From Eucalyptus grandis (taxonomy: Eukaryota > Streptophyta > Magnoliopsida > Myrtales > Myrtaceae): 64,000 nt of DNA. The notes beneath the pieces are model-generated. The model ran no database searches, was not told the DNA's origin, and was given only the letters and a program-made list of their open reading frames with translations. Below, piece after piece: positions 1-12,951 of this stretch (the stretch's first letter is position 1; each line of letters starts with the position of its first letter). A program made the position numbers and the translations under genes. The stretch lies in NCBI RefSeq assembly GCF_016545825.1, contig NC_052612.1, positions 3,410,001-3,474,000 of the forward strand, read 5' to 3'.

Positions 1-216
1 ATACCCCAACAAGAAGTAACAAAAACGAAGAGACACACATGCATTAACGTTTCGTCCATCACAAGAGCTTCGGCAAAACATTTAGAAAAAAGGATCCTAC
101 TTTTCCGTGCTCTTAATGAACGAAATTAAACTTTTAATTGGTGAACTACATTACCTATTTTGATAATTTAAAAAAAAATGGACTTTAGATCCTAGTAGAA
201 TACAATGACAAAAAAG

Positions 217-690
217 TTAGTATGTTGGGCCATTAACTTCCTTTCTGGTGATGATTTCTACCATGCTATTGCTCAGTTCTCCTTTGCTCCTTTGTTGCTC
301 TTTGTCATATTATTTGGAAGGCTAGGAACAATTTATTGTTCCGTGGGCAGACTTTGTTTGTGCCGGCTTTGAAGTATCATCTTACCAAAGTTGTTAAGGA
401 CAAGACTCTCACTTTTAAACAAGTGGCTGACACTCCAAGGAATAGAAGATTACAAAGAAGTTGGGGACTGGATCCTCTTTTTTTGCTTTATAGGTGTCTG
501 TTCTAGTTCGTTTTTGCTGGAGGGTGGTCGTTCTGGTAGTCCTCCCTCTTTCTTTTTACTCTTGGCATCCTTCCACTCACGGTGACTTGTTGGCATTGTG
601 AGGGCAAGTTTTTTTTCGGTGCCGAGACTTACTTCTTGTAAAGTTCCGTTGGTAAAAGTTTATATACATCTTATCTTACCAAAAAAAAAA
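217..690 (+). mobile_element. 5'-truncated LINE, 3' end with poly(A) and 13 bp target duplication
   Basis: A 474 bp insertion is flanked by the 13 bp direct repeat AATGACAAAAAAG (204-216 and 691-703) and ends in a run of A. The plus frame from about 314 to 504 reads like the C-terminal tail of a LINE ORF2 protein: IIWKARNN, then LFVPALKYHL, then a stop. This is the usual position after the reverse-transcriptase zinc-binding region. The remainder is 3' UTR. The same site without the insertion is present near 53735 in copy C, so the insertion postdates the duplication. The LINE assignment rests on tail, duplication and the short ORF end. Confidence 0.8.
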
Positions 691-942
691 AATGACAAAA
701 AAGAATTGTCTATGGACTATGTCAGCAAAGAGATTGAAGCATATTCAACTCTTCATCTTCTAACGTTTTGGACAATTCTCACTATCGGAGATAATTGTCT
801 AAAAGTCTTGTCTTTTTGTGAGTATGTATCATCAGCTACCTCCAAAGAGATCAATTATGAAATCCGAAGAAACAGAAGAAATAAATGACAGATCATCTTC
901 TTACAAATATAGAAAAGATGGAAGAGTTACTTTTGCAAAAGC

Positions 943-1042
943 ATAAATCCGACCAGCTCATATTCACTCATATCGTTGGTTGAAGCCAATGCGCATATCC
1001 GACCAGCTCATATTCACTCATATCGTTGGTTGAAGCCAATGC
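943..1042. repeat. 50 bp direct tandem duplication
   Basis: Two adjacent 50 bp units, each containing TCCGACCAGCTCATATTCAC, differ by only one or two bases. The other copies of this flank (near 16030-16075 and 53430-53475) hold one unit, so this is a recent local duplication in copy A. Confidence 0.85.
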
Positions 1043-2766
1043 GCTAAGGGATGTCGTTGTGGCGAGAGCTTGAGATATGGTTTTAACGTTAGCTTGATAG
1101 TCGTTTCCTTCAGGAGAGAACCTAATATATGGTAACCAGTAAGAACATGACAAGAACAAGATTCTATGCTATATTAATCCAGACGTCCCTCACTAGTTTA
1201 AGCCAAGAAACGTTCTCAAGCTTTATTTTTTAACCTCAATAATCTGACTAGTAACCTAAAGAATAGCTAATAGGTTTTTTCCCAGAAACAGAACGAATTG
1301 ATGAGTTCTTGCTAGTCACAGAGTTTCCATTAGCAAGACAAAACGCATCTGTACCAGACTAGAAACATATCTTGAACCACTTTATTCTAATGGGTTCGAA
1401 CACCGTCAAAATGGTATCAACAACACCAACTATATGAGTTTGTTCTAAAATCACCTATGGCCCCATGGCGACAATTTAATTCCGTACTTCTATTTAACTT
1501 GTAACACACGACTTTCAGTAGAGGGCTTCACATAAAAACTATGCAGCCCTGCAGTGAATTTATCCTAACGATTCCTTGTCGATGATAGCATAGTTCAAAC
1601 CATGGTGTGATGAGTGTGGCATAGTGCTAATTAAAGCATGAAAGGTTCATGGAGTCTGGATTAAGCGTCTCCTTATTACAGATGTAAATGTTCTCACGCA
1701 TGCCAATTATATGTGCTTTGCTAGTTGTTTATGGAACTACATAACATTAACTGTCCCAAGAGAATCAGCAAGGTGAACAACTAAGCGAAGCACTGACAAT
1801 CTTGAGGCTTTGCTCACCAGAACTCTTTTTAGGGCTTTTCATGGCCTTGTGCAAGTTCTCATTGGTATAGAACCAACATCATAGTTTGAGTTGGATCTGA
1901 TTACTAGAGCTAACTGAATGGCAGATTGGACATGGTAGATGATTGGAAACTTATTAAGGAGAAATAAAAATGAAGGCCGGGTGAGCCGGGTTTCAACAGA
2001 AAAATTCTTGGAAATGCTTGCAAGAATACTCTATTCTAACCTTTTCCATTTTCAATCATTAAAGGATAGAAATATGGTAAGCATAAGCAGTTCAACAGGG
2101 AATTGTCTCAAATAGATTGTTAATAAATGCAACTAGATCCGATTTCAATCAACTCCCAAGTTCCGACCCCAGATTATTGACCAGTCTAAATCTGAAACAT
2201 TGATGGATTATCTTATGAAGGATGCCGACTTACCAATTGCTTCCAAGCATGTTTCACAAGCAAACTTCTCCAAAGAATTCAACCATAAAGAAGCCTTATC
2301 ATGAGAACTCTGTCAATTCTCGATGCAATGGCAAGCGTGTAGTCCCTTGACCTAGCATTAGGACAAAGCAAACGACCCTGTCAAAAAGCAAAAAACACTA
2401 ACATATCAACGCTGAACATGGTATCAGTTTATTACCAGCAGATGTGGAAGGTCACAAATTTCTGTCACCATCCATCAGTATGAATCAGTGACATGTTTAG
2501 TCCCATGACCTTGTGAGACTTCACTTGGCAGGAGCTCTTATTTCTCAACATCATTTTACGTGGCATCTTCTAATCTTTGGTTCATCTCATCGTGCAGTGA
2601 GACTTTCTCAGAAATAGTAAATAATTGGACTTCGCTATGCCTATACATGTTTGGTGAGTTAAGACATCCGTTTAAGTTCCTGACTAGACTGATGTCCCCG
2701 AGTTCCTCTTTTGCTTGGCAATGTTGTCCTGCTTTTTGAGTATCAATTATAGTCCCCCACTAGTTA

Positions 2767-5700
2767 TCATTCAACCTGCAAGTAAGCATCGCCATTCGCT
2801 TCAGTCACTGGAAAAGTGTATTCAGATGAAGTCCGACAACTCTCAACATCCATACGTTCAAGGACATGCCATACCTCTTCTTCCATGGATGGGACTTCCG
2901 AATCCTCAAATCCATCATTCAAGGACTGAGGATGTCTAGTTAATGTAAAGTAGAATTCGTTTGACACCTGTAAGGATGATAGATGAAATAACAACAAATT
3001 TATTATGAGTATCTAAGACATGGTGATCTGAAACCAAGTCTAGCGAAAGATATGGTAACTTCACAAAGGTTCAGTTCACCATTTAGATAGGACTGAAGAA
3101 AGACTTCAGTATCCCCCAACTAGGTAACCAATTCATTCTCATTTCCCTATATGACTTTTCTTATGTATGATCATTATGTTGAAGGATGGTAGATAGCTTG
3201 AGCCCAAAAGAAGGGGGGGAGTAAAAAGATATATCCCCTAACCACAGCATCCTTTGACTTCTGATCAGAGTAACAACATCAAAGTTTGGTATTTTAAAAA
3301 AAAAAAAAAAATTGTAACACACATCGGCCACTCATACCTCGCATGACCTGAGCTCAAGTTGCATCACGTTGGCCACAACTTCAACATTTATCAGGGCTTC
3401 AGCTGGATTGTCAAGCTCCGCATACAGGACACAGCATTTGAGGCAGAGAAAATTGCCAACATCCGCCTTCATCCCAAAAATAATATCCTTCATATTATGA
3501 TCTTCCACCTAACAGATCCATACTTTCACACATATACATAAAACTGCAAGAGTGAAGGCTCAAGTACGACAATCCATGCTTATAAAAGACTGACACCAGA
3601 CATATCATGTAATCATTGCTAAAGATCCACACTCAGCAGCTAAGTCATGCAACAGCAGCAGCTAAATGTAGAAATACATCATGCACTTGATCAGTTACTT
3701 ACAGGTCTCAAGAATTCAACATGGTCAACTTTAAAGAACCAGGGTGACAAACCAGCAAAGGCATTCGCATTAAAATCCTCCAAATACCCTCCCACGAATA
3801 TTCCTTTGCTGTGAATGGCATATTAATGAGTTCTCAAAACAAGTGTCACTTCTCGGAATTATATCATTGTCTGCCAGTGCATATCACAGAAGACACGAAC
3901 TTCGGCAAACAAAGCTTAGAGCCTGGACAAGTTATCCCCCTTAGTATCTATGCTACGTTCTTCTCTCCTTTTTCCTCATTTGATTCCTTCTTTTCTGCCT
4001 CTTGCCAAAGTAATTTTTCTCTCTTTATCTCTGCGGAGATGGACTTAATTGGAGCTGATTTCCCAGTCCTAGAATCACGAGCCACGAATGTGAAATTGGC
4101 GGTAAGTGCAACTGAATCTGAGGAATCCTGGATTTCTGCAGGAAATTACCAGTATAAGGCGAACAGCAGAATGGATCAGTTATGAGACTATATCATGAAA
4201 AGGATAACTTTATAAAGATCTGACATCTGAGTATTGTGCTCGAACATGTCAAAAACCTTGACAAACTGCCGATATTTCTTGGCCATAGGATGTTGATTAG
4301 CAAGCTTCTCCATAGTTTGTATGGGTTTGATTTATTTATTTTTATTTTTGGTAATAAGAGAATGGTGAATGGCTAGCAAATTAGCAAACTTCTCCATAGT
4401 TTTTATGAGTAGAGTAAAGAAAACAAGCAAGGGTAAATATGGTTTGCAAAGAATGAACACATATGTAAGGCACGGCCACCAAAGTGATACCATCCTTCAG
4501 GAGCAGGAGTAATGTAATTCCTGCATTTGCTTAGTGGCAGCAATGAAAATGTATCTTCTCGTCATATAAGCCAATAAAGCAATCATCAACTTGAGGGGAG
4601 GAGAGTAATTTGTATCGATTGGAAGTACTGTTTCATATGATACCTTCTATGGACTGAATTACTTAACAGCACGCGTTATTTGCAAGTCAGTGTCAATATG
4701 GATTGGCCTCTTGAGAACCATTCAACACTGTCTATGGAAGCAGTGACTAATAATAGAGGCCTTGTGTTGCCATCGTCGATAAAACAATGCTGGTCCAAAA
4801 GCAAGAGGCTAAATACAATGGGGATGTTCTATTGTACACAATTCTAATGATGAATTCCCACACTATATGAACTACGGCTAATCGCTAGAGAACTTAGGCA
4901 TTCTGATTGCAGAACTTGATACGGACAAAGATTGATGAGTAATTTAGATACGCACTTATACGAATGCTAGAGACAAAGTACTTCTTACAGCAAAGCAGCA
5001 GAATGTTGTTCAGTATATTCTCTAATTACCGGATACCAATTCTAGATTATTCAAACGAGGGCTTGACAGTCAAACTACGAATAGCAAAGTAGTAGAACTG
5101 ATCACCCACTGAATAAGCACCATAAACTGTGTTACCTAACTCTAGTAGTGTCAATGACATCATATGGAATTCATCTTCTGCAGAAAAAGCCCATAGGAAC
5201 TCTCTTTCTTACGATAAAACGGTATGCATTGCGTTGATACAAGCAATAGGCGGGGGCAAAAACGCTCGAAATTCGGTTAAAACTACATTTGAACCATTGA
5301 ACCATCATTCAAACAGACAAATTTAAGCTGGAGAAACATCGCAGAAAACAAATGGCACCACGTTCAGAACCAGAAACAAAATTATCACCATCCGATAGCT
5401 GTTCAAAGCTCAGTTCATTTACCTTATAGCAGCATATAGTCCCAGCGAGGGCATCGACATCTTCCACCAGCTTCCCCATCCTGATCTCCTTCCAAGGATT
5501 CCTACACTGATCTCCGAGCAACATAATCACTAGAAAACTCGTAGAAAACGCTCGTCCTGCTCCTAGACGGACTCCTGGGAACCAATTCGCCCTCCGGCGA
5601 CGCAGCACTCACGGTCGCACCCGCATGGCCGACCTCCTCGAATGTCTCGGAACTCGCTTCCCACGAGGCGTCGGTGACGGGCGAGAGGAGCACGCACCGG

Positions 5701-5860
5701 GCCACCAGCTGATCGGCTTCCGAATCGACGATCCGGCGTCGATGAGCGGAGCGGCGGCAGAGGCCGCCGGAATCGCGCTCGCCGTCGAAGCGGATGCTCC
5801 GTCGTCCGTCGCGGTGGTGAAGAATCGGGGCTCAAAGTCATATTATACGATGTTGATGAA
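2767..5860 (-). pseudogene. ACOT9-like acyl-CoA thioesterase pseudogene, copy A
   Basis: Plant ACOT9/10-type thioesterases are double-hotdog enzymes that hydrolyse acyl-CoA. Exons recognisable on the minus strand are: exon 1 about 5860-5423 (SPVTDASWEA, then MGKLVEDVDALAGTI), a damaged exon 2 near 4715-4640, exon 3 4135-3703 (FTFVARDS, then a degraded middle), exon 4 3466-3338 (FLCLKCCVLYAELDNP) and exon 5 2967-2767 (VSNEFYFTLT to a normal stop after YLQVE). Exon 5 is fully open. Lesions are a frameshift in exon 1 near SSDYV, truncation of exon 2, the exon 3 frameshifts shared with other copies, a 30 bp deletion in exon 3 also seen in copy B, and an AAG in place of the exon 4 acceptor TAG. 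Family assignment is from remembered conserved motifs. Confidence 0.82.
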
Positions 5861-5874
5861 AATTTATCACTAAA

Positions 5875-7690
5875 ATTGAAATCGATGACACTGTTCAACA
5901 CAATGCGTATGGACATGAAACTTACTCACGGAATGTGAACTGATGAGCGATGTTGCAAAAATATGAATTTTAACTTACTAATTTGTTTGAACAATTATCA
6001 ACTCAGTTTTCCAGGCGTGCATGTTTATTTGGATTTACGTATAAGTAAATAGGTTTGTTTTTTAACTTTTACACCAAAACATAAAGTATTATTCAACCTT
6101 CAGAAAGTTATGAAAATATTATACGTGAGTTTATGTGTTCACGTTGGAGTACGAAGAAACTTTTAAGAGTTTTGAATTTAAAAAAGTTAAAAGTGTGCAA
6201 ACGGAAGATTAAACTTAAGCAAAATATTTAAAAATAAAAGTCATTAGGGACATAGTACTGATTGATGAAAACATATATTTCAATATAGATTGAGAAACTC
6301 TTATCAGATTTCCAAGACAATACACATTCAAAGTTGACCACCCAAAATATTCAAAACCAACTAAAAACCAAACCACACAAATCCTGAGCAAGATGCTAAA
6401 ATGAGTTTGCAAGGAGGGACAACCTGATCTTTTCAATTCAAAGTATTTGTATATATATTGATGTTGTAAGTAGTCGTTGGGTCAATAACAAGATATGATT
6501 TTAGTGTTTTGCCCATAAGAAAAGGACCCAGTCCAAGATCAGTACAAGCACCCCTCAACAAAATTGAACAACAAATGATACACTTATCATGGAAGAGATG
6601 ATACAACAAACTTTGATGAACTAGTTGAATACGTGCGTCAAGTTTAGGCATTTGATTTATAACATGATTTACAACTCAGTTTCATAAACGAGTTTTATGT
6701 TGAGATCCCATTGACCTGCAAAGGCCTGAATACTTGAACTGACTGTCAGTTTTATATTGTGATTACAAGAGCTGGCCTGTATAAGGAAGGGAAACGTCCT
6801 TCTTCCTTTTTTTTTTTTTTGAAAAAATAAAAGAAAATTTCTTGCCTTACATGTGAAATACAAGGTAGGGGTGAAGTCGGAGCGTTTTTTAGGAGCCCTT
6901 ACTCGTCGCTCCATTTGTCTTAGTATTTAAGTAAAAAGAAATTCATTATTGCATCGAGAGATGGGATGCTTCCCAATGTACACTTTTTAATTATCGCTCT
7001 ATACTACACTAGGCTTCTAAATTTTTACTTAAAAGGCTTCCTTATAATGCCTGCAAAGTATTACTTCCTTGATGCATGTATACTCTATTGAGACGGTAGT
7101 TTTATAATTTCGGGAAGCGACAAATGGAAACCGAGCAAAAACACGGCATCATCTCTTTTGCACTTTTCAGGTTGATATGGATCTCTCGACGATGATCGTG
7201 AGGATTGTGTTTTCTGAGGACGTTACTTCTCCATTACCAAAATGAACTATGACTGATCACCCCATCCACATGGTCAGGAACTTAGGTTGTCCGACTATTA
7301 GAACGGACAAGCTGGAAAAACAGAAACGTTTATATGTTTAGAGTGCAAGGCTAACGATCCTCATTTGTTTAGGAAGAAAGAAGATTGAGCAGACGAAGCA
7401 TGTGAAAGCATGTGCATCTGACTTGATGGCATGGTCCCTGTCTGTTGACGAGGACACGGAATGGCAGTGCCTGTCTCGTATCCGTCAGCTGTATGACATC
7501 AAACTCTCGACGTCTTGCGAACGCATGCACTGTGATACACTTGCTGATGTGCAATTAAATGCCACTTGGACGGACAATGGCCAGTGAAGTTAAGACTTTG
7601 GATCTGGACAGTAATAAAATAAGACCGGTAGCTGACTTGATTATATGGTCTTCGCCTTTTGAGTAACAAATGCAATGGCATTGTCAGCTG
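5875..7690. repeat. Gene-free spacer, first copy of a diverged duplicated module
   Basis: No gene is supported. The stretch from about 6200 to 7180 is a diverged copy of 8480-9330; shared landmarks are GATTGATGAAAACATAT, CAAGACAATACACA and GTCATTGGGTCAATA-like strings. Parts also match 40660-40960 and 56050-56230. Near 7140-7185 the string ACGGCATCATCTCTTTT resembles the start of the DUF4220 gene at 44604, so this is probably the eroded 5' flank and first codons of a lost DUF4220 copy. Short ORFs here are not conserved. Confidence 0.55.
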
Positions 7691-10600
7691 TAAAACAAAA
7701 AAGTGGCAGGATAATTGATTTTAGAGCATCTACAATAATGTGTTTCAAATCCAGTGAGGCGCTGGATTTGTGTTGGGCTTACGCAATTAAAAGTGTCGTC
7801 CCGGGTTTAGACCAAAAAAAAAAAATTTCCTCCGTCTGAGTCATAATCTCCATTTGTTTTTTATGATTCACATCCAATAAATCATATAGGGCCATGGAAC
7901 ACAACCTAATAATTTGAGAGACATAATGTAACATGATGAATTAATAATAGTCAGTATGATTAAGAACTTAGCAGCAATCTAAATATGCCCATTTTAAAGA
8001 CTATGGTCATATGAAATCTCTCAAGCTTTTGGATAGTTACTAAAGTTATTTGAATGGTATCTACTAATGCATATGAGCAATCAACATGTGATATGACTAC
8101 GTACCAATCTATAATAATATCGGAGTCAATAATGTAAAAAATGAATGAACTATTTACCAGTACAAATTGAAATCAACGACTTGTTGTCTTGCAAGATAAA
8201 TACAAATGTGAAAATTACTACTTTAATGTGACCATATGAGCATGTCGTGCAAAAGTGAGCTGTAACATATTAACTTTGTTTGAACATTTATCGACTCAGT
8301 TTCGAAGGCGTGCATGGTTATTTCGTTTCAAATACAAGCAGATACTATTTTTTTACTTTCCTCGAGAATAAAATATTATTTAAATACCAAAAAATAAAAA
8401 ATAAAATTGTTCGTGTTCCTATGAAAGAAAAAAATTGCAGGTGTAAAGTGCAATATTTAAATTAAGTAAAAAAGTTCAAAACAAAAGTCATCCTAGACAT
8501 ATTAGTGATTGATGAAAACATATCCATAAGAATTGAGAACTTCTTATCAGTGATCCAAGACAATACACAAATCCAAAGTTGACCATCCAAAATGCCCAAT
8601 GCCAATTAAAAACCAAATCATTTAAATCCTAAGCAAGACGCTAAAATAAGTATGCATGGAGAGTTAACTTAGGCTTTTGGTGTAGGGTTTTGCTTCGAAA
8701 TATATAAATGATGTTTGCATAAATAGATGTTGTAAGTAGTCATTGGGTCAATACTAAGATACGTTTTTAAGTATTTTCCCATATAAGAAAAGGAGCACCG
8801 CCTAACAAGATTGAACAAATGAAATCCCGATTCATAGAAGATATGATGCAACATATTTTGATTAATTACTTAGAACTTGTGAGTCGTGATTATATATTTA
8901 ATAAAGATGCATCACATGACTCATACCTTGGTTTCTTAAGCTAGTGTTATATTGAGATATCATAGCCCACAAAGGCCCAAGTACGCACGTTGATTGTCAG
9001 TTTATATTTAGATCACATGCATTGGCCTGAGCAAGGAACCGGGGAATCTTTCTTCCTTTTTTTATTTTTTTTATTTTCTTTTAGAGGAGTAAAAGAAAAT
9101 TTTTGTGTTAATTAACTGTCGGAGCATTTTATGATCCACTGAATCCGGGTCAAGCAAGGAATAACCGATCGCTCCGTTTGTCCTAATAATTAAGTAAGAA
9201 ATATTCATTATTACATTGAGGGAAGAGATGCTTCCCAAAATACACTTGTATATTTCTATCTATGAGGTTTCCTTGTAATGTCTACAAAGCAAATACATGT
9301 ATACTCTGTTGACTGATAGTTGAGATGATAGTTTTGTTGTCTGCATAATACAATACTATTTATTGTAACCAATAAAATTAAACAAAAATAATAACTCTGA
9401 AAAAGCATTAACACAACTCAAATATACTTACTTTTTCTTTTCTTTTCTTTTCTTTTATCAAAAGAACACTTCTTTCATTTCCGTAGAAATATAAGAGAGA
9501 AACAACGCAATCCAATTGCATATCAATACAAATCCTAGATGATTTAAAACAAAACAAGCTTCAAATAGCAATATGAATTATCAAAACAATTTTAGGGATT
9601 ACATGCTCAAAGAGCATATTTGTTATTTCTTCAAACCAAAATTGGCAGCCGATCACCAAGTCTCTCCTCAATAATGAGCACAAACTGAGACCTCTAATTA
9701 TTGCTATGCTTTGCCTTTCAACAGTATGCGTCTAGGTTCGACATCCCCAACATCGACGCCTTTAAGAGTAACAAGATTGAACGAGTACGGATTTGACACC
9801 TGAGAGCGCAAGCTTCACAAGACTCCTCCAATATCCTTTGAAACTAGACTTGTACACAATCGCAACTTGAGGGAAGTGAAACTCCGATATAATATATGCA
9901 AAAAAGACCCCAAATCTAGACTTACTTGATTGCTGTAAAATTATAACAAATTAAAGAGACGGTGAGGTACCGATTAAGGAGACTCACCAAGGCCTTGCCA
10001 AGGCAATTAGTTCATGCTAATGGTATTTTGTAGATTTACAAACTATGCCTCCCAAAATAAAGTGCCTTGAACCTGTTTGCATTATCATTACACAAACAGG
10101 ACTCAATCAATCAATTTCCATAAAAAAGTAAAATATAAACGACTCAATCAAACTTTTCCTCGAACTAGCGCACCTCGAGAACAACTTCTTATCACTAAAG
10201 AGACACGTCTTTGTAAAGGCAAAGAAAATTGCTACAGAAAACTAAAATGATATGAACAGAAGAGTCATACCTGTTATGCTCATATTTGTGGAACCATTAA
10301 CCCATAATTGCGACAAGTTTTATAATTACAGGAGCGATAAATTTGAACTAAGCAAAATCATGGCATCATCTTGCTTGCTCTTTTTAGGTAGACATGCATC
10401 TCTTGGTGATAGTTGTTTTCTAAGGACGTCACTTCTCCGTTTCCAAAATGATCTATGACTGAATAACCCATCCGCACGGTTAGGAGAATGGGCTTTCCAT
10501 TACTTTGGTGATTCGGTGAAAGATTATTGAACTGTTGACTGACTTTCGGCACATGGGAAACCATTATAACTAACAAGCAAGAAAAAAATGTTTTTATGTT

Positions 10601-10944
10601 TGAAGTCCAGGGCCAAGTAACCTCGTTTGTTTAGGAAGAAAAAGATGAAGCAATCCAAGCAAGTTGTCAAAAAATCCAACCTAAAAGTGTTGTCTCGGGT
10701 TAAGACAAAATCAATCGAGAAATTTGTGTGCTCATATAGATTCGTATCGTGAGTTATTATCAATTTGTATTAAATTCAACTTTGTCATGGTGATATTAGA
10801 AAATGGTGTTGTTATGAGTTTACATAAATTATAGTAAAATTGAGAAGAGATTGAAAACTATGACATTGTAAGGGCAGGAATTATATTGACGCATCATTTT
10901 AATAATAAATTTTTATTAGAAATTTTTAAAAAACCATTATATCT
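7691..10944. repeat. Gene-free spacer, second copy of the diverged module
   Basis: The 8100-9330 part repeats the landmarks of the preceding module, and ATGGCATCATCTTGC at about 10360 again resembles a DUF4220 start. Between about 9430 and 10080 there is an inserted, unplaced sequence that begins with a (TTTTC)n tract. It may be the 3' end of a minus-strand LINE with an AAAAG tail, but no ORF supports that. An ORF-free AT-rich stretch runs up to the abrupt start of thioesterase copy B at about 10945. Confidence 0.45.
9430..9467. repeat. (TTTTC)n microsatellite
   Basis: A short run of TTTTC units interrupts the AT-rich spacer. It could be the tail of a minus-strand retroposon, because a distinct sequence starts directly after it. 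Confidence 0.6.
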
Positions 10945-11587
10945 CATGAGGCCAATCTGTATTGACACTGACTTGCAAATAGTGCGAGCTGTTACATGGG
11001 TTGGGCGCTCGTCAATGGAGATCCACCTGGAAGTAACTCAGTCCACAGAAGGTATCATATGAAACAGTACTTCCAATTGATGATAGTATGCTACTTTTTC
11101 CCCTCAAGTTGATGACTGCTTAATTGGCTTATAGGATGAGAACATACATTTCCACCTGCTGCCACTAAACAGTTGCAGGAGTCACGTTACTCTTGATCCT
11201 GAAGGATGGTGTCACTTTGATCTCCATGCCTTAAATGTGTGTTTATTCTTTTCAAACCATATTTACTCCTGCATGTTTACTTTACTCTACTCATAAAAAC
11301 TATGGAGAAGTTTGCTAATTTGCTAGCCATTCACCATTCTCTTATTACCAAAAATAAAAATAAATAAATCAAACCCATCCAAACTATGGAGAAGCTTGCT
11401 AATCAACATTCTCTTGCTAAGAAATATTGGCAGTTTGTCAAGGTTTTCGACGTGTTCAAGCACAATACTCAGGTGGCAAATCTTCATAAAGTTGTCCTTT
11501 CCATGATATAATCTCATTACTGATCCATTCTGCTGTTTACCAGCTGGCAGAAATCCAGGATTCCTCATATTCAGTTGCACTTACCGC

Positions 11588-12951
11588 TAGGGGTGTGCAA
11601 AATATTCGGGAACCGCCCGGACCGCCCAGAATCGCCTGGAACCGGTGGTTCTTGAGGGAATCGGTCCGGTTCTCAATTCCAATTTATGAGAACTAGTGGG
11701 TACCGGTCCGATTCCCGCTTCCATAGGCGGATCCGCCCGCCCACCCACCTAGACCGACTAATTAATATTTAATATTAAAAAAACACTAAAACAAACCTAG
11801 CGAAACCGGACCATTTTCCCTCTTTTCTTCTTTTCCCTCACGCGGCCGGGCCCAATCCATTTTTCATCTTTTCCACGGTCCGGCCCTCTCCTCTTCTTCT
11901 TCCTCCTTCCTTCCTCGTGCTGGACAGTGGACACCAGGCTCGATGAAGACTAAAGGTAGGTAGGATGACCTAGGGCAGAGAGAGAGGAGGGTAGACCGGC
12001 GACGAAGGGGACGCCTCACAGGAGCCATCGATGCCGCCGAACGGAGCAGCGCGAGATTCGGCAAGAAACCCGGATGGAGGGAACATCTTGGCGGACGCCT
12101 TCGATGCCTAGCTGGCCTACGCGGAGAAGACAGGCTGAGACGCCGGTTCGGCCAAGAGGGAGGCCGGTCGGCGTGCCCAAGACCGGCAGCAGAAATGCCC
12201 CTGTCGATCGGACCCTCCAGCCTATAAATAGGGCCTCTTGGAGCTCGATGAAGGGGGTCGAGTAGATATGATGTGAGAGAGAGGGGGTCGAGTAGATATG
12301 ATGTGAGAGAGAGAGAGAGAGAGAGATCTATGAGACCTTGAAAAGAGAGGGGGAGATCGAGTGAGAGAGAGAGAGAGAGATCTATGAGACCTTGAAAAGA
12401 GAGGGGGAGATCGAGTGAGATCTGAGAGCTGCCAATAAGGGTAGGGTGTGAAGGAGAGAGCCGCCATCGACCACCACGTTTGAACCGTGAGCCGACGACC
12501 CACCCCGACTTCTTTCGCGTCAAAATCACAAAATCATGAGATTTTGTCCCCTTGTTCTCGACTTTTCCGATATGGGGTCGGTTTCCCAAGGATCTCGGCT
12601 TGAGTTGCGCGAGGCGGACGGACGTAGCCCACCTATCGAGCTCGTCCGCCGTCCGACGTTAAAACCCTAGTGACCCGCGATGCCACAGTTCGCCTCCGCG
12701 CTGACCACTGCGCCAGCAGCTGCGAGTGCCCTTTGCCTGCTCGCCCGTCACCGCGACGCCACAGCTCGCCTTCACGTCAAGATCGGTTCCATGGATCCAC
12801 CTGGGAACCGAACCGGACCGGCGGTCCGGTTTCCGAGTGGATCCATGCAATAAATGGGTGGATCCTGATTCCAATTTTTCGGAACCGGTTCTTAGTGAGC
12901 GGTTCCCGGGTCTAGGTCAGGAACCGCCCGCCCGAACCATGCATACCCCTA
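11588..12951. mobile_element. Non-autonomous hAT-like DNA transposon in an exon
   Basis: The element starts TAGGGGTGTGCA and ends with the inverse TGCATACCCCTA. It is flanked by CTTACCGC (11580-11587) and CTTACCAC (12952-12959), an 8 bp duplication with one change, as expected for hAT. Copy A has the uninterrupted exon here (reverse complement around 4095-4110, CTTACCGCCAATTTCAC). Both ends carry GC-rich subterminal sequence with GGAACCG-type motifs. No transposase is seen. The interior has a TATAAATAGGG string at 12222-12232 and a duplicated GA-rich tract. ORFs inside it (up to 241 codons) are low-complexity, and I do not recognise a captured gene. Confidence 0.88.
12283..12425. repeat. GA-rich tract with internal duplication inside the hAT element
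   Basis: A unit containing GATCTATGAGACCTTG, AAAAGAGAGGGGGAGATCGA and a (GA)n run occurs twice, at about 12300-12365 and 12366-12425. A shorter unit, GAGGGGGTCGAGTAGATATG, is also duplicated just before it (about 12255-12305). These are probably slippage products. Confidence 0.75.

Larger units (their letters stand above)
1..2766 (-). repeat. Inverted copy of the thioesterase downstream flank (copy A)
   Basis: This stretch is the reverse complement of the 2.2 kb flank that follows the thioesterase pseudogenes at 14303-16516 and 51710-53940. The first 80 bases match 53860-53940 in reverse. On the minus strand two coding-like segments recur in all three copies. One lies near 2220-2345 (about 39 codons, ending in a GTAAGT donor, with one stop in this copy). 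The other lies near 968-1125 and contains FSPEGN and MGEYELVG. I do not recognise the protein. A LINE piece (217-690) and a 50 bp tandem duplication are later additions. The rest shows no gene. Confidence 0.75.

Noticed and set aside
7369..7681. Overlapping 60-61 codon ORFs around 7400-7680
   Set aside because: Short, overlapping on both strands, not kept in the parallel module near 10400.
11864..12589. 241-codon ORF in the hAT element
   Set aside because: It runs through the duplicated GA-rich tract, with repeated SLSLSL peptides; no known domain.
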